A stretch of 64,000 nucleotides of DNA from Jeotgalicoccus meleagridis (lineage in GTDB: Bacteria > Bacillota > Bacilli > Staphylococcales > Salinicoccaceae). Location of the stretch: the NCBI RefSeq assembly GCF_903994045.1, contig NZ_CAJEWD010000006.1:1-64000 (forward strand). The letters are read 5' to 3'. The notes beneath the pieces are model-generated. The model was not told where the DNA came from and made no database searches. It was given only the letters and a program-made list of their open reading frames with translations. Numbering within the stretch: the first letter of the stretch is position 1; each line of letters opens with the position of its first letter. A program made the translations under genes and the position numbers. Positions 27,350-35,128 of this stretch are shown here, in pieces.

Positions 27350-28930
27350 TTACTTGTTATGTTGTGCTTCGATTTTCTTTTTCTGTGCTAATAAATTTTG
27401 AAATTCTTGTTCTAAGTCTGGAGTTACTTCCAAGCTTAACCTTGAGAGCACATCTGCTATCTTGTTTTCTATTAACATTAATTCCTCTTTGATTTTATCT
27501 CTTTTATGTTCTGTATTTCTATTTATAAATTCTTTAAACGTACCGTCAAATACTTCCACTTCTTGATCTTCAATAGAAAAAATCTGAGTTGCCACATTTT
27601 CTAAGAGCGTTCGGTCATGACTGACAAAGATTATGGTACCTTGATAAGTTTGCATTAATTCTTCCAGTGCTTGAAGTGAATTGATATCTAAGAAGTTAGT
27701 AGGTTCATCTAGCACTAAAACATTCACATCACTTAAGAACAGTTTCGCTAGAGCGAGTTTTACTTTTTCTCCCCCACTCAAGACATTAACTAATTTAAAA
27801 ACATCATCATTAAAGAAATGCATTCTAGCGAGTACAGTCCGGATTGTGGTCTCATCCTGACTAGAACTCAACTTTACATTGTCTAAGATGGATAAATGGT
27901 CCTCTAAAATAGTCAATTGCTGTGTAAAGTAAGCTATTTTAACTGCAGGAGAAATTGTGATTCCTGGAGTCTGTTTTAGAATCTTCTCTAACAAAGTCGT
28001 CTTACCTGAACCATTAGGACCAATAATTCCTAGCTTTTCTCCACTTGAAATATTGAAGCTGAAAGCTTGCCATAAGGTTTTGTTGCCAATGGAACCTGAT
28101 ACTTCTTTCCCTCTAATGATAATTCGATTTTTCAAAGTCTCTTCCTTATAGACTTGCATTCTTATCGGTTCTTCCTTAGCTGGCTTCTCTACTTTTTCTA
28201 ATTGTTCTAAACGTGTTTCTAAAGCAGATGCTGTCTTTCTTAGCTTTTTCTGTTTATTAGCATAATAAGGTTTAGCCCCTATTTGCCCTGTTTCAGATGC
28301 AGATTTTCTTGTCGGTGCCTTAGTTGCCCTAGTCGCTTTTTCTTCTTTAGCTTTTATTGCCTCTTGAAGTTGTCTCTTTTTCTTTTCGTACTTTTCGTAT
28401 TCTAAATCATGATGTCGTTTCAATTTTTCTTTTTCTTCGATATAAGTTTGATAACCGCCTGCAAAGACTTTAATCTTTTTATCTGCTACTTCCCATATTT
28501 CATTACACATTGTTGATAAAAATTCACGGTCGTGAGACACGATAATCATTGCACCAGGAAATTCATTTAGTTTATCTTTTAACCAGTCGATATGCTTAAA
28601 ATCTAAGTGGGTCGTAGGTTCATCTAAGAGTAGTAACCCAGCTGATTGATTAAGGGCATCTTGAATATAGCTTTGGGTAATTTCTCCTCCACTTTTTTCA
28701 TCACTGATTCTCTTTAGTTGAGGTACAATTTCAATTTTTGTATTTCTCTCAATTACCCCTTCTTCAGGGATCACACTGCCTTCGATAATTTTTAATAAAT
28801 TTGTCTTACCACTTCCGTTATCCCCTACTAAGCCAATAATCTGTTTATCACTTACATGAAGATGGTCTACTTCAAATAATAGGCGAGCACTGACATAGTG
28901 CTTGATGTTCGTTAGTTTTAATAATTGCAT
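27350..28930 (-). CDS. Vga-type ABC-F ribosome protection protein
   Basis: A 526-residue ABC-F with two ATPase domains and no membrane segment. Walker A motifs GDNGSGKT (36-43) and GPNGSGKTT, Walker B LLLLDEPTTHLD and VLVLDEPTNFLD, and LSGGEKVKLAL are intact. The linker with QIGAKPYYANKQKKLRKTASAL (about 215-235) and the C-terminal DVLSRLSLEVTPDLEQEFQNL closely follow Vga(A)/Vga(B), which dislodge lincosamides, pleuromutilins and streptogramin A from the ribosome. A shortened region between the first Walker A and B is also Vga-like. The actual drug range is unknown. It sits behind a leader that looks like a transcription attenuator. Confidence 0.88.
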   Translation of the reverse strand: MQLLKLTNIKHYVSARLLFEVDHLHVSDKQIIGLVGDNGSGKTNLLKIIEGSVIPEEGVIERNTKIEIVPQLKRISDEKSGGEITQSYIQDALNQSAGLLLLDEPTTHLDFKHIDWLKDKLNEFPGAMIIVSHDREFLSTMCNEIWEVADKKIKVFAGGYQTYIEEKEKLKRHHDLEYEKYEKKKRQLQEAIKAKEEKATRATKAPTRKSASETGQIGAKPYYANKQKKLRKTASALETRLEQLEKVEKPAKEEPIRMQVYKEETLKNRIIIRGKEVSGSIGNKTLWQAFSFNISSGEKLGIIGPNGSGKTTLLEKILKQTPGITISPAVKIAYFTQQLTILEDHLSILDNVKLSSSQDETTIRTVLARMHFFNDDVFKLVNVLSGGEKVKLALAKLFLSDVNVLVLDEPTNFLDINSLQALEELMQTYQGTIIFVSHDRTLLENVATQIFSIEDQEVEVFDGTFKEFINRNTEHKRDKIKEELMLIENKIADVLSRLSLEVTPDLEQEFQNLLAQKKKIEAQHNK

Positions 28931-28956
28931 AATATCTACTCCTTTATTAGGAGGTA

Positions 28957-28995
28957 GAAAAAAACCTCCTATTTCTTTATAGAATAGGAGGTTTT
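28957..28995 (-). terminator. Attenuator terminator in front of the ABC-F gene
   Basis: On the minus strand AAAACCTCCTATT (28983-28995) pairs with AATAGGAGGTTTT (28961-28973), followed by a seven-T run, and lies 27 bases before the ABC-F start. The 5' arm extended to TCCTATTCT can instead pair with AGAATAGGA at 29062-29070; the 3' arm can also pair with ACCTCCTA at 28948-28955. Confidence 0.85.
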
Positions 28996-29138
28996 ATACG
29001 TAGAGATGAAAATATAAGGGCAGAATTTCCCCATATATCCAAACACATGTATGATTTCCAATCCTATTCTAAAAACATCCATAACAAATAAGCTATCTTT
29101 CATAGACTTATTAGTTTGTCTTGTTTTTGTGACTAGGA

Positions 29139-29150
29139 TTAGAACTTCAT
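29139..29150 (-). CDS. Three-residue leader peptide MKF
   Basis: ATG AAG TTC TAA on the minus strand, with AGAGGTGA nine bases upstream, an almost consensus ribosome site. It begins about 27 bases into the transcript predicted from the promoter at 29184-29212. A ribosome on its start or second codon would mask AATCCTA at 29134-29140. Such short frames are seen in front of antibiotic-inducible resistance genes. No protein function is implied beyond sensing. Confidence 0.6.
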   Translation of the reverse strand: MKF

Positions 29151-29183
29151 GTGCTTAGCTCACCTCTTTCTTAGATTACACAT

Positions 29184-29212
29184 AGACTAACATTCGGTGA
29201 AAAAGTTGTCAA
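29184..29212 (-). promoter_or_regulatory. Promoter of the ABC-F gene and leader
   Basis: On the minus strand a perfect TTGACA (29207-29212), a 17-base spacer and TAGTCT (29184-29189) preceded by TG, an extended -10 form. The remainder of the intergenic stretch to the gldA start at 29341 is AT-rich and contains no other feature I can support. Confidence 0.65.
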
Positions 29213-29340
29213 TTCAGCTTAAATATCAATACTCAAAAAAATAAAATCGAATTATTTGAATTAACTGAAATATCTTGATATACTTAATTTGAATAAAGTT
29301 AGTTCATTTTTTCACAATATATTATGAAGGAGATTTTTAA

Positions 29341-30432
29341 ATGCAAAAAAGAGTATTTATTTCCCCCAAAAAATATATCCAAGGTGCTGGTATTCTCAGT
29401 ACTATAGGTGAAGAAGTTGCGAAAATCGGCTCTAAAGCTTTAGTTTTATCAGATGAAAACGTATGGAATATCACAGGTGAAACGACTGAAAAAAGCCTTA
29501 AAGACGCTAATATAGATTTTCATTATGAAGCTTTCTCAGGAGAATCGTCTAACAATGAAATCGAGCGTCTTTCAAATGTAGGTAAAGAAAACAGTAGTGA
29601 TGTGGTTATTGGAGTTGGCGGTGGGAAAACGATCGATACGGCCAAAGCTGTAAGTGACTCTATTGGTGTTCCTGTCATCATCGCACCTACAACAGCTTCG
29701 ACTGATGCACCAACTAGTGCACTATCAGTTATTTATTCTGATGAAGGGGTTTTTGAAGGCTATAAATTCTATGACAAAAACCCTGATTTAGTTTTAGTAG
29801 ACTCAAAAGTTATCGTCGGTGCACCAATTCTCTTGTTCGCTTCAGGTATGGGAGATGCTATGGCAACACTTGTTGAATCAAGAGCATCTAGAAAACGTAA
29901 TTCTGTTACCATGGCTGGAGGTAAAGCGACACTTGCTGCTGAAGCAATTGCTGAAAAAGCTGAACAAACGCTCTTTGAACAAGGACCTGCAGCATATAAA
30001 GCAGCTAAAGAAGGCTTAGTCACACCTCAAGTTGAAGCAGTAATCGAAGCTAATACCTTACTGTCAGGATTAGGCTTTGAAAACGGTGGTATTGCTGCAG
30101 CTCACGCAGTCCACAATGGATTTACAGCTTTAAGTGGAGACATCCACCACTTAACTCACGGAGAAAAAGTGGCTTACGGTATTTTAACTCAACTCGTTTT
30201 AGAAGGTTATCCAGAAGAAGAAATCCTACGTTATGCTGACTTCTTTAAAGCAATTGAGTTACCAACAACATTAGCAGACTTACATCTAAAAGATGTAGCT
30301 TATGAAGATCTCTTGAAGATTGGAGAACTTGCAACTGCTGAAGGAGAAACTTCTCATAATATGAACCCTGAATTAACACCTGAACAAATTGCTGATGCAA
30401 TCATCGCAGTTAATGCGATTACAACTTCTTAG
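29341..30432 (+). CDS. gldA: Glycerol dehydrogenase
   Basis: A 363-residue zinc-dependent group III alcohol dehydrogenase converting glycerol to dihydroxyacetone with NAD. VVIGVGGGKTIDTAKAV binds NAD; APTTASTDAPTSALSVIY is the family signature. Zinc ligands are the Asp of GMGDAMATLVE and the two His of AAHAVHNG and LTHGEKVAYG. AAGGAGA precedes the ATG. It is monocistronic with a terminator. Confidence 0.92.
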   Translation: MQKRVFISPKKYIQGAGILSTIGEEVAKIGSKALVLSDENVWNITGETTEKSLKDANIDFHYEAFSGESSNNEIERLSNVGKENSSDVVIGVGGGKTIDTAKAVSDSIGVPVIIAPTTASTDAPTSALSVIYSDEGVFEGYKFYDKNPDLVLVDSKVIVGAPILLFASGMGDAMATLVESRASRKRNSVTMAGGKATLAAEAIAEKAEQTLFEQGPAAYKAAKEGLVTPQVEAVIEANTLLSGLGFENGGIAAAHAVHNGFTALSGDIHHLTHGEKVAYGILTQLVLEGYPEEEILRYADFFKAIELPTTLADLHLKDVAYEDLLKIGELATAEGETSHNMNPELTPEQIADAIIAVNAITTS

Positions 30433-30438
30433 ATAATA

Positions 30439-30478
30439 CACGAGCCCAGACTGAGATCAGTCCGTGCTCTTTTTTGTT
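30439..30478 (+). terminator. Intrinsic terminator after gldA
   Basis: GAGCCCAGACTGA pairs imperfectly with TCAGTCCGTGCTC, followed by TTTTTTG. Confidence 0.75.
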
Positions 30479-30483
30479 TTATA

Positions 30484-30870
30484 CTAATTTGAACTTACAT
30501 TAACTGGCGCACCATGTTCAATGGTATTACCAATTGTACAACCGCGTTTTGCAATTAATACTAATTTTTCTTTAGTCGCATCATCGACATTACCTTTAAA
30601 TTCAATCTCTACATCAATTTTCTCAAGTCTCGATGGACTTGTGTTTGCCTTTACAGCTGAAGTTTTGATTTCATAAGAGTCTACTTCGATATCTCCCCGA
30701 TCTAATACAGCGTCAAGAGTCAATGCCATACACATAGCAACTGAACTTGTTATATAATCAATTGGACTAAAACCTTCTGTTGCACTATCCTGTGCAGCAC
30801 CAATACTTGTAACATTTTTATCGTTGGTGATTTCATGAGCCTGATCTTTATTTTTTATGAGTTTAATCAT
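30484..30870 (-). CDS. OsmC family peroxiredoxin-like protein
   Basis: A 128-residue OsmC/Ohr-superfamily protein. The two reactive cysteines lie in SSVAMCMALTLDAVL and IAKRGCTIGNTI, the spacing of OsmC-type hydroperoxide reductases. FSPIDYITSSVAMC is the family motif. Whether it reduces peroxides here cannot be seen. It has its own transcript, convergent with gldA. Confidence 0.85.
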   Translation of the reverse strand: MIKLIKNKDQAHEITNDKNVTSIGAAQDSATEGFSPIDYITSSVAMCMALTLDAVLDRGDIEVDSYEIKTSAVKANTSPSRLEKIDVEIEFKGNVDDATKEKLVLIAKRGCTIGNTIEHGAPVNVSSN

Positions 30871-30921
30871 GTTACCCCTCCACTTTCTTTTACAACTATT
30901 ATAGAATGACTGCTAGTATTT

Positions 30922-30953
30922 AAAAAGCACAAGGCTCAAGACCCTGTGCTTTC
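30922..30953 (-). terminator. Intrinsic terminator after ridA-like gene
   Basis: On the minus strand GAAAGCACAGGG pairs with CCTTGTGCTTT around TCTTGAG, followed by TTAAATA. Confidence 0.75.
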
Positions 30954-30955
30954 AT

Positions 30956-31384
30956 TTATTTCCCCACTCCTATAACTAATTGAATTTCTACTGGTGCATT
31001 ACCAGGTAAGGATTTAACTCCAATGGCTGCTCTTGAACCAATACCTGCTTCCCCCAAGTTTTCAAATAAGTAATCTGAAGCAATATCTGCAACTTTAGAA
31101 TGTGATGTGAAATTGTCATCTGCATTGACATAAACTGTCATAGCTAAGACTTGTTTGACTTCTTCATCTTCACTAACCAAAGCAATCGCTGCACTATAGG
31201 CATTGTCTATAGCTTGTAGAATCGCTTCCCTATAATTCTCTATTGATTCAGTCGATAAAATTCTCCCACTTTGAATGAGCTCCCCATTCTTTCTAGGTGT
31301 CATACCAGCTGTTGAGATAATATTTTCAAAACGCGAAGCGGGCTTATAGTTACCTTGTGGTACAGGCTTATTCATTTTACTCAT
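30956..31384 (-). CDS. RidA/YjgF family protein (enamine/imine deaminase type)
   Basis: A 142-residue RidA-superfamily protein. GIGSRAAIGVKSLPGNAPVEIQLV contains the conserved Arg and the C-terminal Glu expected for enamine/imine hydrolysis; STAGMTPRKNGELIQSGR is the N-terminal part. RidA proteins clear reactive 2-aminoacrylate-type intermediates released by PLP enzymes. It overlaps the upstream aminotransferase by four bases (ATGA type), so the two are translationally coupled, which suggests it handles an intermediate from that enzyme. RidA itself is about 125 residues; this is a slightly longer relative. Confidence 0.85.
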   Translation of the reverse strand: MSKMNKPVPQGNYKPASRFENIISTAGMTPRKNGELIQSGRILSTESIENYREAILQAIDNAYSAAIALVSEDEEVKQVLAMTVYVNADDNFTSHSKVADIASDYLFENLGEAGIGSRAAIGVKSLPGNAPVEIQLVIGVGK

Positions 31385-32595
31385 TTTCTTAACGCCTCCA
31401 CTACTTGAATAATACGTTTCATCGCATCAACTGCAGCTTGATGATTTTGAGAGAAATTCACTCTAAAACTATTTTCAAAACCAGGACCGAACTCAGTTCC
31501 TGGAGTGACTGTTACGCCTGCTTGTACTCTTAATGCTTTAACGAAGTCACCTAATGGCACTTTGATTGCAGGGATTTCAGGAAACAGATAACTGCCTGCT
31601 TCTGTTGGACGAACTTTAAAGCCGTCTGCCTCATTTAAAACTTTCACCAAATCATCTCTTATTGCTTGATGACTCTCAATTCTATTCTTCATCCAACCAC
31701 TTGGTTCATTAAACCATAATTTTAGCACTGCTTGGTTGTAACCACTAGCTCTTAATGAAACAATAGCTTGTAACTTCTCCATACGTTCTATAATCGTTCT
31801 TGACCCAAAGGCCACACCTAAGCGGTAACCACTTAAGGATTCTGTTTTTGAAGGACCGATAATTGTAATGACATTTTCTGAATTAATATTTTTATCTGCA
31901 ATTAAATGTGCATAATCTCTCTCATCAAATAATTGTCGTGAATATAGTTCATCAATAATAACAGATACGCCGTATTTTTCTGCTAAAGCAGCAATTTTTT
32001 TAATTTCATCTTGAGAATATATCACACCAGTTGGATTGTTGGGATTAGAGAATAAGAAAGTCTTTACTCCATTCTTAAAAGCTGTCTCAAGTTCATTTAA
32101 ATCTAACCCCGCTTCTTTGTTAGTATCAAAATAATTTAGTTGCACAGGCACAAGTTCTCCATCAAAGAAATGTACTAATTTTCTATTGGCAAAATAGTCC
32201 GGTTCAACGATAGCTACCTTGTCACCTCGTGAGACTAAAGCACCCATGGCTAGAAAAAGTGCCCCTTGAGTTCCAGGGGTTATAAGTAAATTCTTATCCG
32301 CTTCCATTCTCCACCCTGAAAAATCAGTGAGCTTAGCAGCAAGATCTTCACGGATATCTAAGCTACCACGATATTCTGTATAAGCCTGTGCACCACCAAG
32401 TTCGACACCTTGGTTAAAAGCATCTTTTGTCCCTGGAATAGGCTCATGCGCATCGATATCCCCATGTGAAAAATCAACTGGTGTGCCTGGGATTTTATCT
32501 ATATTAACAGATAATGAGTCGACATTTTGTCTTACTTCTTGACCAGGTGCAAATTCTGCCCCTAATTTTGAAAACTTATCTTCGATAGATGACAT
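31381..32595 (-). CDS. Class I/II PLP-dependent aminotransferase
   Basis: A 404-residue fold-type I aminotransferase. SNPNNPTGV, the PLP-contact IIDELYSR and the Schiff-base lysine in GPSKTESLSGYRLG are clear, and the final FRVNFSQ holds the carboxylate-binding Arg. The substrate is unknown; the coupled RidA suggests an amino acid giving a reactive enamine. It is divergent from a LysR-type regulator 146 bases away that probably controls it. Confidence 0.87.
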   Translation of the reverse strand: MSSIEDKFSKLGAEFAPGQEVRQNVDSLSVNIDKIPGTPVDFSHGDIDAHEPIPGTKDAFNQGVELGGAQAYTEYRGSLDIREDLAAKLTDFSGWRMEADKNLLITPGTQGALFLAMGALVSRGDKVAIVEPDYFANRKLVHFFDGELVPVQLNYFDTNKEAGLDLNELETAFKNGVKTFLFSNPNNPTGVIYSQDEIKKIAALAEKYGVSVIIDELYSRQLFDERDYAHLIADKNINSENVITIIGPSKTESLSGYRLGVAFGSRTIIERMEKLQAIVSLRASGYNQAVLKLWFNEPSGWMKNRIESHQAIRDDLVKVLNEADGFKVRPTEAGSYLFPEIPAIKVPLGDFVKALRVQAGVTVTPGTEFGPGFENSFRVNFSQNHQAAVDAMKRIIQVVEALRK

Positions 32596-32676
32596 ACAAT
32601 CACGCTTCCTTTTTATGTTTTACATATAATTTTATGACTCTATAGTTAATAATGTTAATAGATAAAAGATCTCATG

Positions 32677-32700
32677 CCCAATATCTATAATCTATAATGG
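32677..32700. promoter_or_regulatory. Candidate LysR-regulator site in the divergent region
   Basis: The stretch reading CCCAATATCTATAATCTATA has repeated ATCTATA units. A related CCAATAATCTATATTG occurs upstream of the class V enzyme at 35079-35094. Position between the divergent lysR-type and aminotransferase genes fits an autoregulatory operator. Inference only. Confidence 0.35.
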
Positions 32701-32741
32701 TATATAATTCTTATTATACAGTTACATAAAGGAGCCTAATC

Positions 32742-33698
32742 ATGTTAAAAAATATGGATTATGTCTATGCAGTATATTTAAATCAAAGTTTTTCTAAGGC
32801 TGCAAAAGCTCTATACATATCACAACCTGCCTTAAGCGCAGCAATTAAAAAGGTCGAAGTTGAAGTCGGTACCCCGCTATTTGACAGAGGTACAAATCCA
32901 ATTAGTTTAACTGAAGCAGGACAATACTATATCGATTCAATCGAAAATATTATGCAAATTGAAGATAATATGAAGCGGAAATTCAAGGAACTGAGTGCAA
33001 AAAATAAATTTACGATTAACATCGGTGCAGCTTCCTTCTTTTGTACATACGTCCTACCCAATCTCATACAAGATTTTGAAGAAAATTATCCCCAATACAC
33101 TATTAACTTATTAGAAGCAAATGCTGATGATCTGATGAAATATTTAAAATCTGGTGTTGTTGATTTAATCATTGATGTTGAAACAAAAGGTGATCATTAT
33201 CACTTTGACTCACTGGTTTGGGCAAAAGACGATATTTTACTTGTTATCCCTAAACAAGCTAAGATGAACGACAGTCTAAAAGATTATCGTCTTACATATG
33301 ATACTGTGAGAAGTGGTAACTATCGTGATAACCGTTACTTAAAAGTTAATTTAGATGCTTTTAAAGGCGAAAAGTTTCTCTTGTTAAGAGAAGGCAATGA
33401 CATGTACAACCGAAGCATAAGGATGTTTAAAAATGCAGGCGTTAAGCCTAAAATATCTATGTATTTAGATCAGATGTTAACTGCTTTTCTTATTGCCTGT
33501 AAAGGGGTTGGACCTACTTTTGTCAGAGCTAGTCTGACAAATTATATTGATCTTAATGATGGCGTTTATTTTTATAAGATAGACGATTCAAACAGCTATC
33601 AAAACATTAAAATTTATCATAAAAAAAGAAATTCAAGGTCAACTAGCATCCAAGATTTCATTAACTACTTAGGACAACATAAACCAAAAACAATCTAA
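32742..33698 (+). CDS. LysR-family transcriptional regulator
   Basis: A 318-residue LTTR. The N-terminal winged helix reads DYVYAVYLNQSFSKAAKALYISQPALSAAIKKVE, followed by a linker helix and an effector domain starting near KFTINIGAASFFCTYVLP (about 90). It is divergent from the aminotransferase-RidA operon and convergent with the class V enzyme, both plausible targets. The inducer is unknown. GGAGCC precedes the ATG. Confidence 0.88.
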   Translation: MLKNMDYVYAVYLNQSFSKAAKALYISQPALSAAIKKVEVEVGTPLFDRGTNPISLTEAGQYYIDSIENIMQIEDNMKRKFKELSAKNKFTINIGAASFFCTYVLPNLIQDFEENYPQYTINLLEANADDLMKYLKSGVVDLIIDVETKGDHYHFDSLVWAKDDILLVIPKQAKMNDSLKDYRLTYDTVRSGNYRDNRYLKVNLDAFKGEKFLLLREGNDMYNRSIRMFKNAGVKPKISMYLDQMLTAFLIACKGVGPTFVRASLTNYIDLNDGVYFYKIDDSNSYQNIKIYHKKRNSRSTSIQDFINYLGQHKPKTI

Positions 33699-33728
33699 AA
33701 ACAGGCGATCAAATTGATCGCCTGTTCT
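33696..33728. terminator. Bidirectional intrinsic terminator
   Basis: AACAGGCGATCAA and TTGATCGCCTGTT form a 13-bp stem between the convergent lysR-type gene and class V enzyme gene. Confidence 0.9.
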
Positions 33729-33732
33729 CAAT

Positions 33733-35016
33733 TCATCTAGTTTTTAAAATTTTCTCAGTGACACTTAAAAATGTCTCGATTTCCTCGACCGTTTGACAAT
33801 GCATCGGTGATACTCTAATAATCCCATCTAAACCGAATGACTCTAACATTCTTTTAGAATAAATACTTGATGCAACTCTTTCATATAGAATGACATTCTC
33901 TTGACCGTATAAATCAATGGCTTTTTTGTAATCAATTCCATCTATACTTATACCAACAATAAAGTCTCTTGTTGTTAGATCCTCATAATCTAAATGTACT
34001 GTCACACCTTCTAAACTTCTTAAGCCTCTCACTTGATCACTGCCATTTAAGAGTATTTCTAATAAGGCTCTTTCGTGTGCTGCAATCATAGTCATACCAG
34101 CTTCATATAGCTCACGGCGATTTGTTGACTTGTTATCTGTTTTACCTAACCAACATACATAATCAACCACTTCACTAATCGCTGCAAAATGTCCAGGTGT
34201 TACACTACCTAGTCCAAGTTCTTCATCACTTTTACCGAGTAATCTTTGATGCGGTAAATGAGTCGCACGGTCAGAAACATATGCAAACCCAATACCTCGA
34301 ACACCAAAGAATTTATAAGGTGCAAAGTTAATTATATCCACATCAATCTTTTCTAAGTCGATCAAGCCGTGTGGTGCGTGTTGAACAGCATCGATAATGA
34401 TGTATATATTGGGATTAATCTTCTTTGCCTCTTCAATAATTTTCTCAACATCAAGAATTGCACCAGAAATATTTGAAGCATAAATGAAGCTCAGTGCGAT
34501 TGTATTTTGATCAATCCGCTTGGTAATTTCCTCTACATCTACGCCACCAGTGACTGTATTTGTTGGTGCAACACGGACTTCTTTGTCATATTTATCAGCG
34601 TAAAATTGGACCGCGTCATATAAAGATGGGTGCTCAAGATCCGTTGTTACAATATTTGTGCCTGGGACGTTTTCAATCACAACACTACTCAAGTTAAACA
34701 TAGCTTGTGAAGCAGTATAATACGGTACAATTGCACCATCTTTTGCATTGAAAATTGTCCTAACATCCTCAGTTCCTTTATGCTCTATTTCAGCGAGATA
34801 AACTGCAGTTTCATGACCTCTCATGGGATGATCCGGAATTAAATCTATTTCAGCAAATCGTTCATTCGCACGCTTAAGTCTAAAAGAACCTCCTGCATTA
34901 TCTAAGAACACTCTCTTCTCTTTAGTTAAAGGATCCGTATCGATATAAGCGAATTTCTCTCTAATTTCCTTAAGCAATTGTGAATCTAATAATCTACCTT
35001 CTGCCACATGACTCAT
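33733..35016 (-). CDS. Class V aminotransferase-fold PLP enzyme
   Basis: A 427-residue PLP enzyme with the class V (NifS/isopenicillin-N-epimerase-like) fold. FLDNAGGS opens the domain, IIIDAVQHAPHG binds PLP and the Schiff-base lysine is in FAPYKFFGVRGIGFAYV. There is no obvious cysteine on a desulfurase loop, so a sulfur-transfer role is not supported; lyase, kynureninase-like or aminotransferase activity is possible. It lies near a LysR regulator and a second PLP enzyme with RidA, suggesting shared amino acid metabolism. Confidence 0.8.
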   Translation of the reverse strand: MSHVAEGRLLDSQLLKEIREKFAYIDTDPLTKEKRVFLDNAGGSFRLKRANERFAEIDLIPDHPMRGHETAVYLAEIEHKGTEDVRTIFNAKDGAIVPYYTASQAMFNLSSVVIENVPGTNIVTTDLEHPSLYDAVQFYADKYDKEVRVAPTNTVTGGVDVEEITKRIDQNTIALSFIYASNISGAILDVEKIIEEAKKINPNIYIIIDAVQHAPHGLIDLEKIDVDIINFAPYKFFGVRGIGFAYVSDRATHLPHQRLLGKSDEELGLGSVTPGHFAAISEVVDYVCWLGKTDNKSTNRRELYEAGMTMIAAHERALLEILLNGSDQVRGLRSLEGVTVHLDYEDLTTRDFIVGISIDGIDYKKAIDLYGQENVILYERVASSIYSKRMLESFGLDGIIRVSPMHCQTVEEIETFLSVTEKILKTR

Positions 35017-35128
35017 TATAAAATCCCCTTTTTAATTGTTACATTCATTGTTAGGGAAATTCATAAATACTACAAATACCAATAATCTATATTGTTATAT
35101 AAATAATTTTATAGATTAATATTGTGAG

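Larger units (their letters stand above)
28957..29177 (-). promoter_or_regulatory. Ribosome-mediated transcription attenuator (ABC-F leader)
   Basis: Four complementary segments are visible on the minus strand: 1, AATCCTA (29134-29140) at the stop of the MKF reading frame; 2, AGAATAGGATT (29060-29070); 3, TCCTATTCT (28981-28989); 4, AATAGGAGG (28965-28973). Pairs 1:2 and 3:4 give an OFF state with the terminator; 2:3 gives an antiterminator. A separate hairpin at about 29083-29119 brings 1 and 2 together. A ribosome held at the leader codons would cover segment 1 and favour 2:3. This is inference from complementarity, in line with known leaders of antibiotic-induced ABC-F genes. Confidence 0.7.

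Noticed and set aside
28969-29082. A 37-codon open frame (ATG at 29082, minus strand) inside the ABC-F leader, ending within the terminator
   Set aside because: No ribosome site precedes it and its sequence is fully explained by the pairing segments; the three-codon MKF frame has the better translation signal.
33733-35016. Class V enzyme as a SufS/IscS cysteine desulfurase
   Set aside because: No catalytic-loop cysteine with the usual context and no suf or isc partners nearby; kept as a general class V PLP enzyme.
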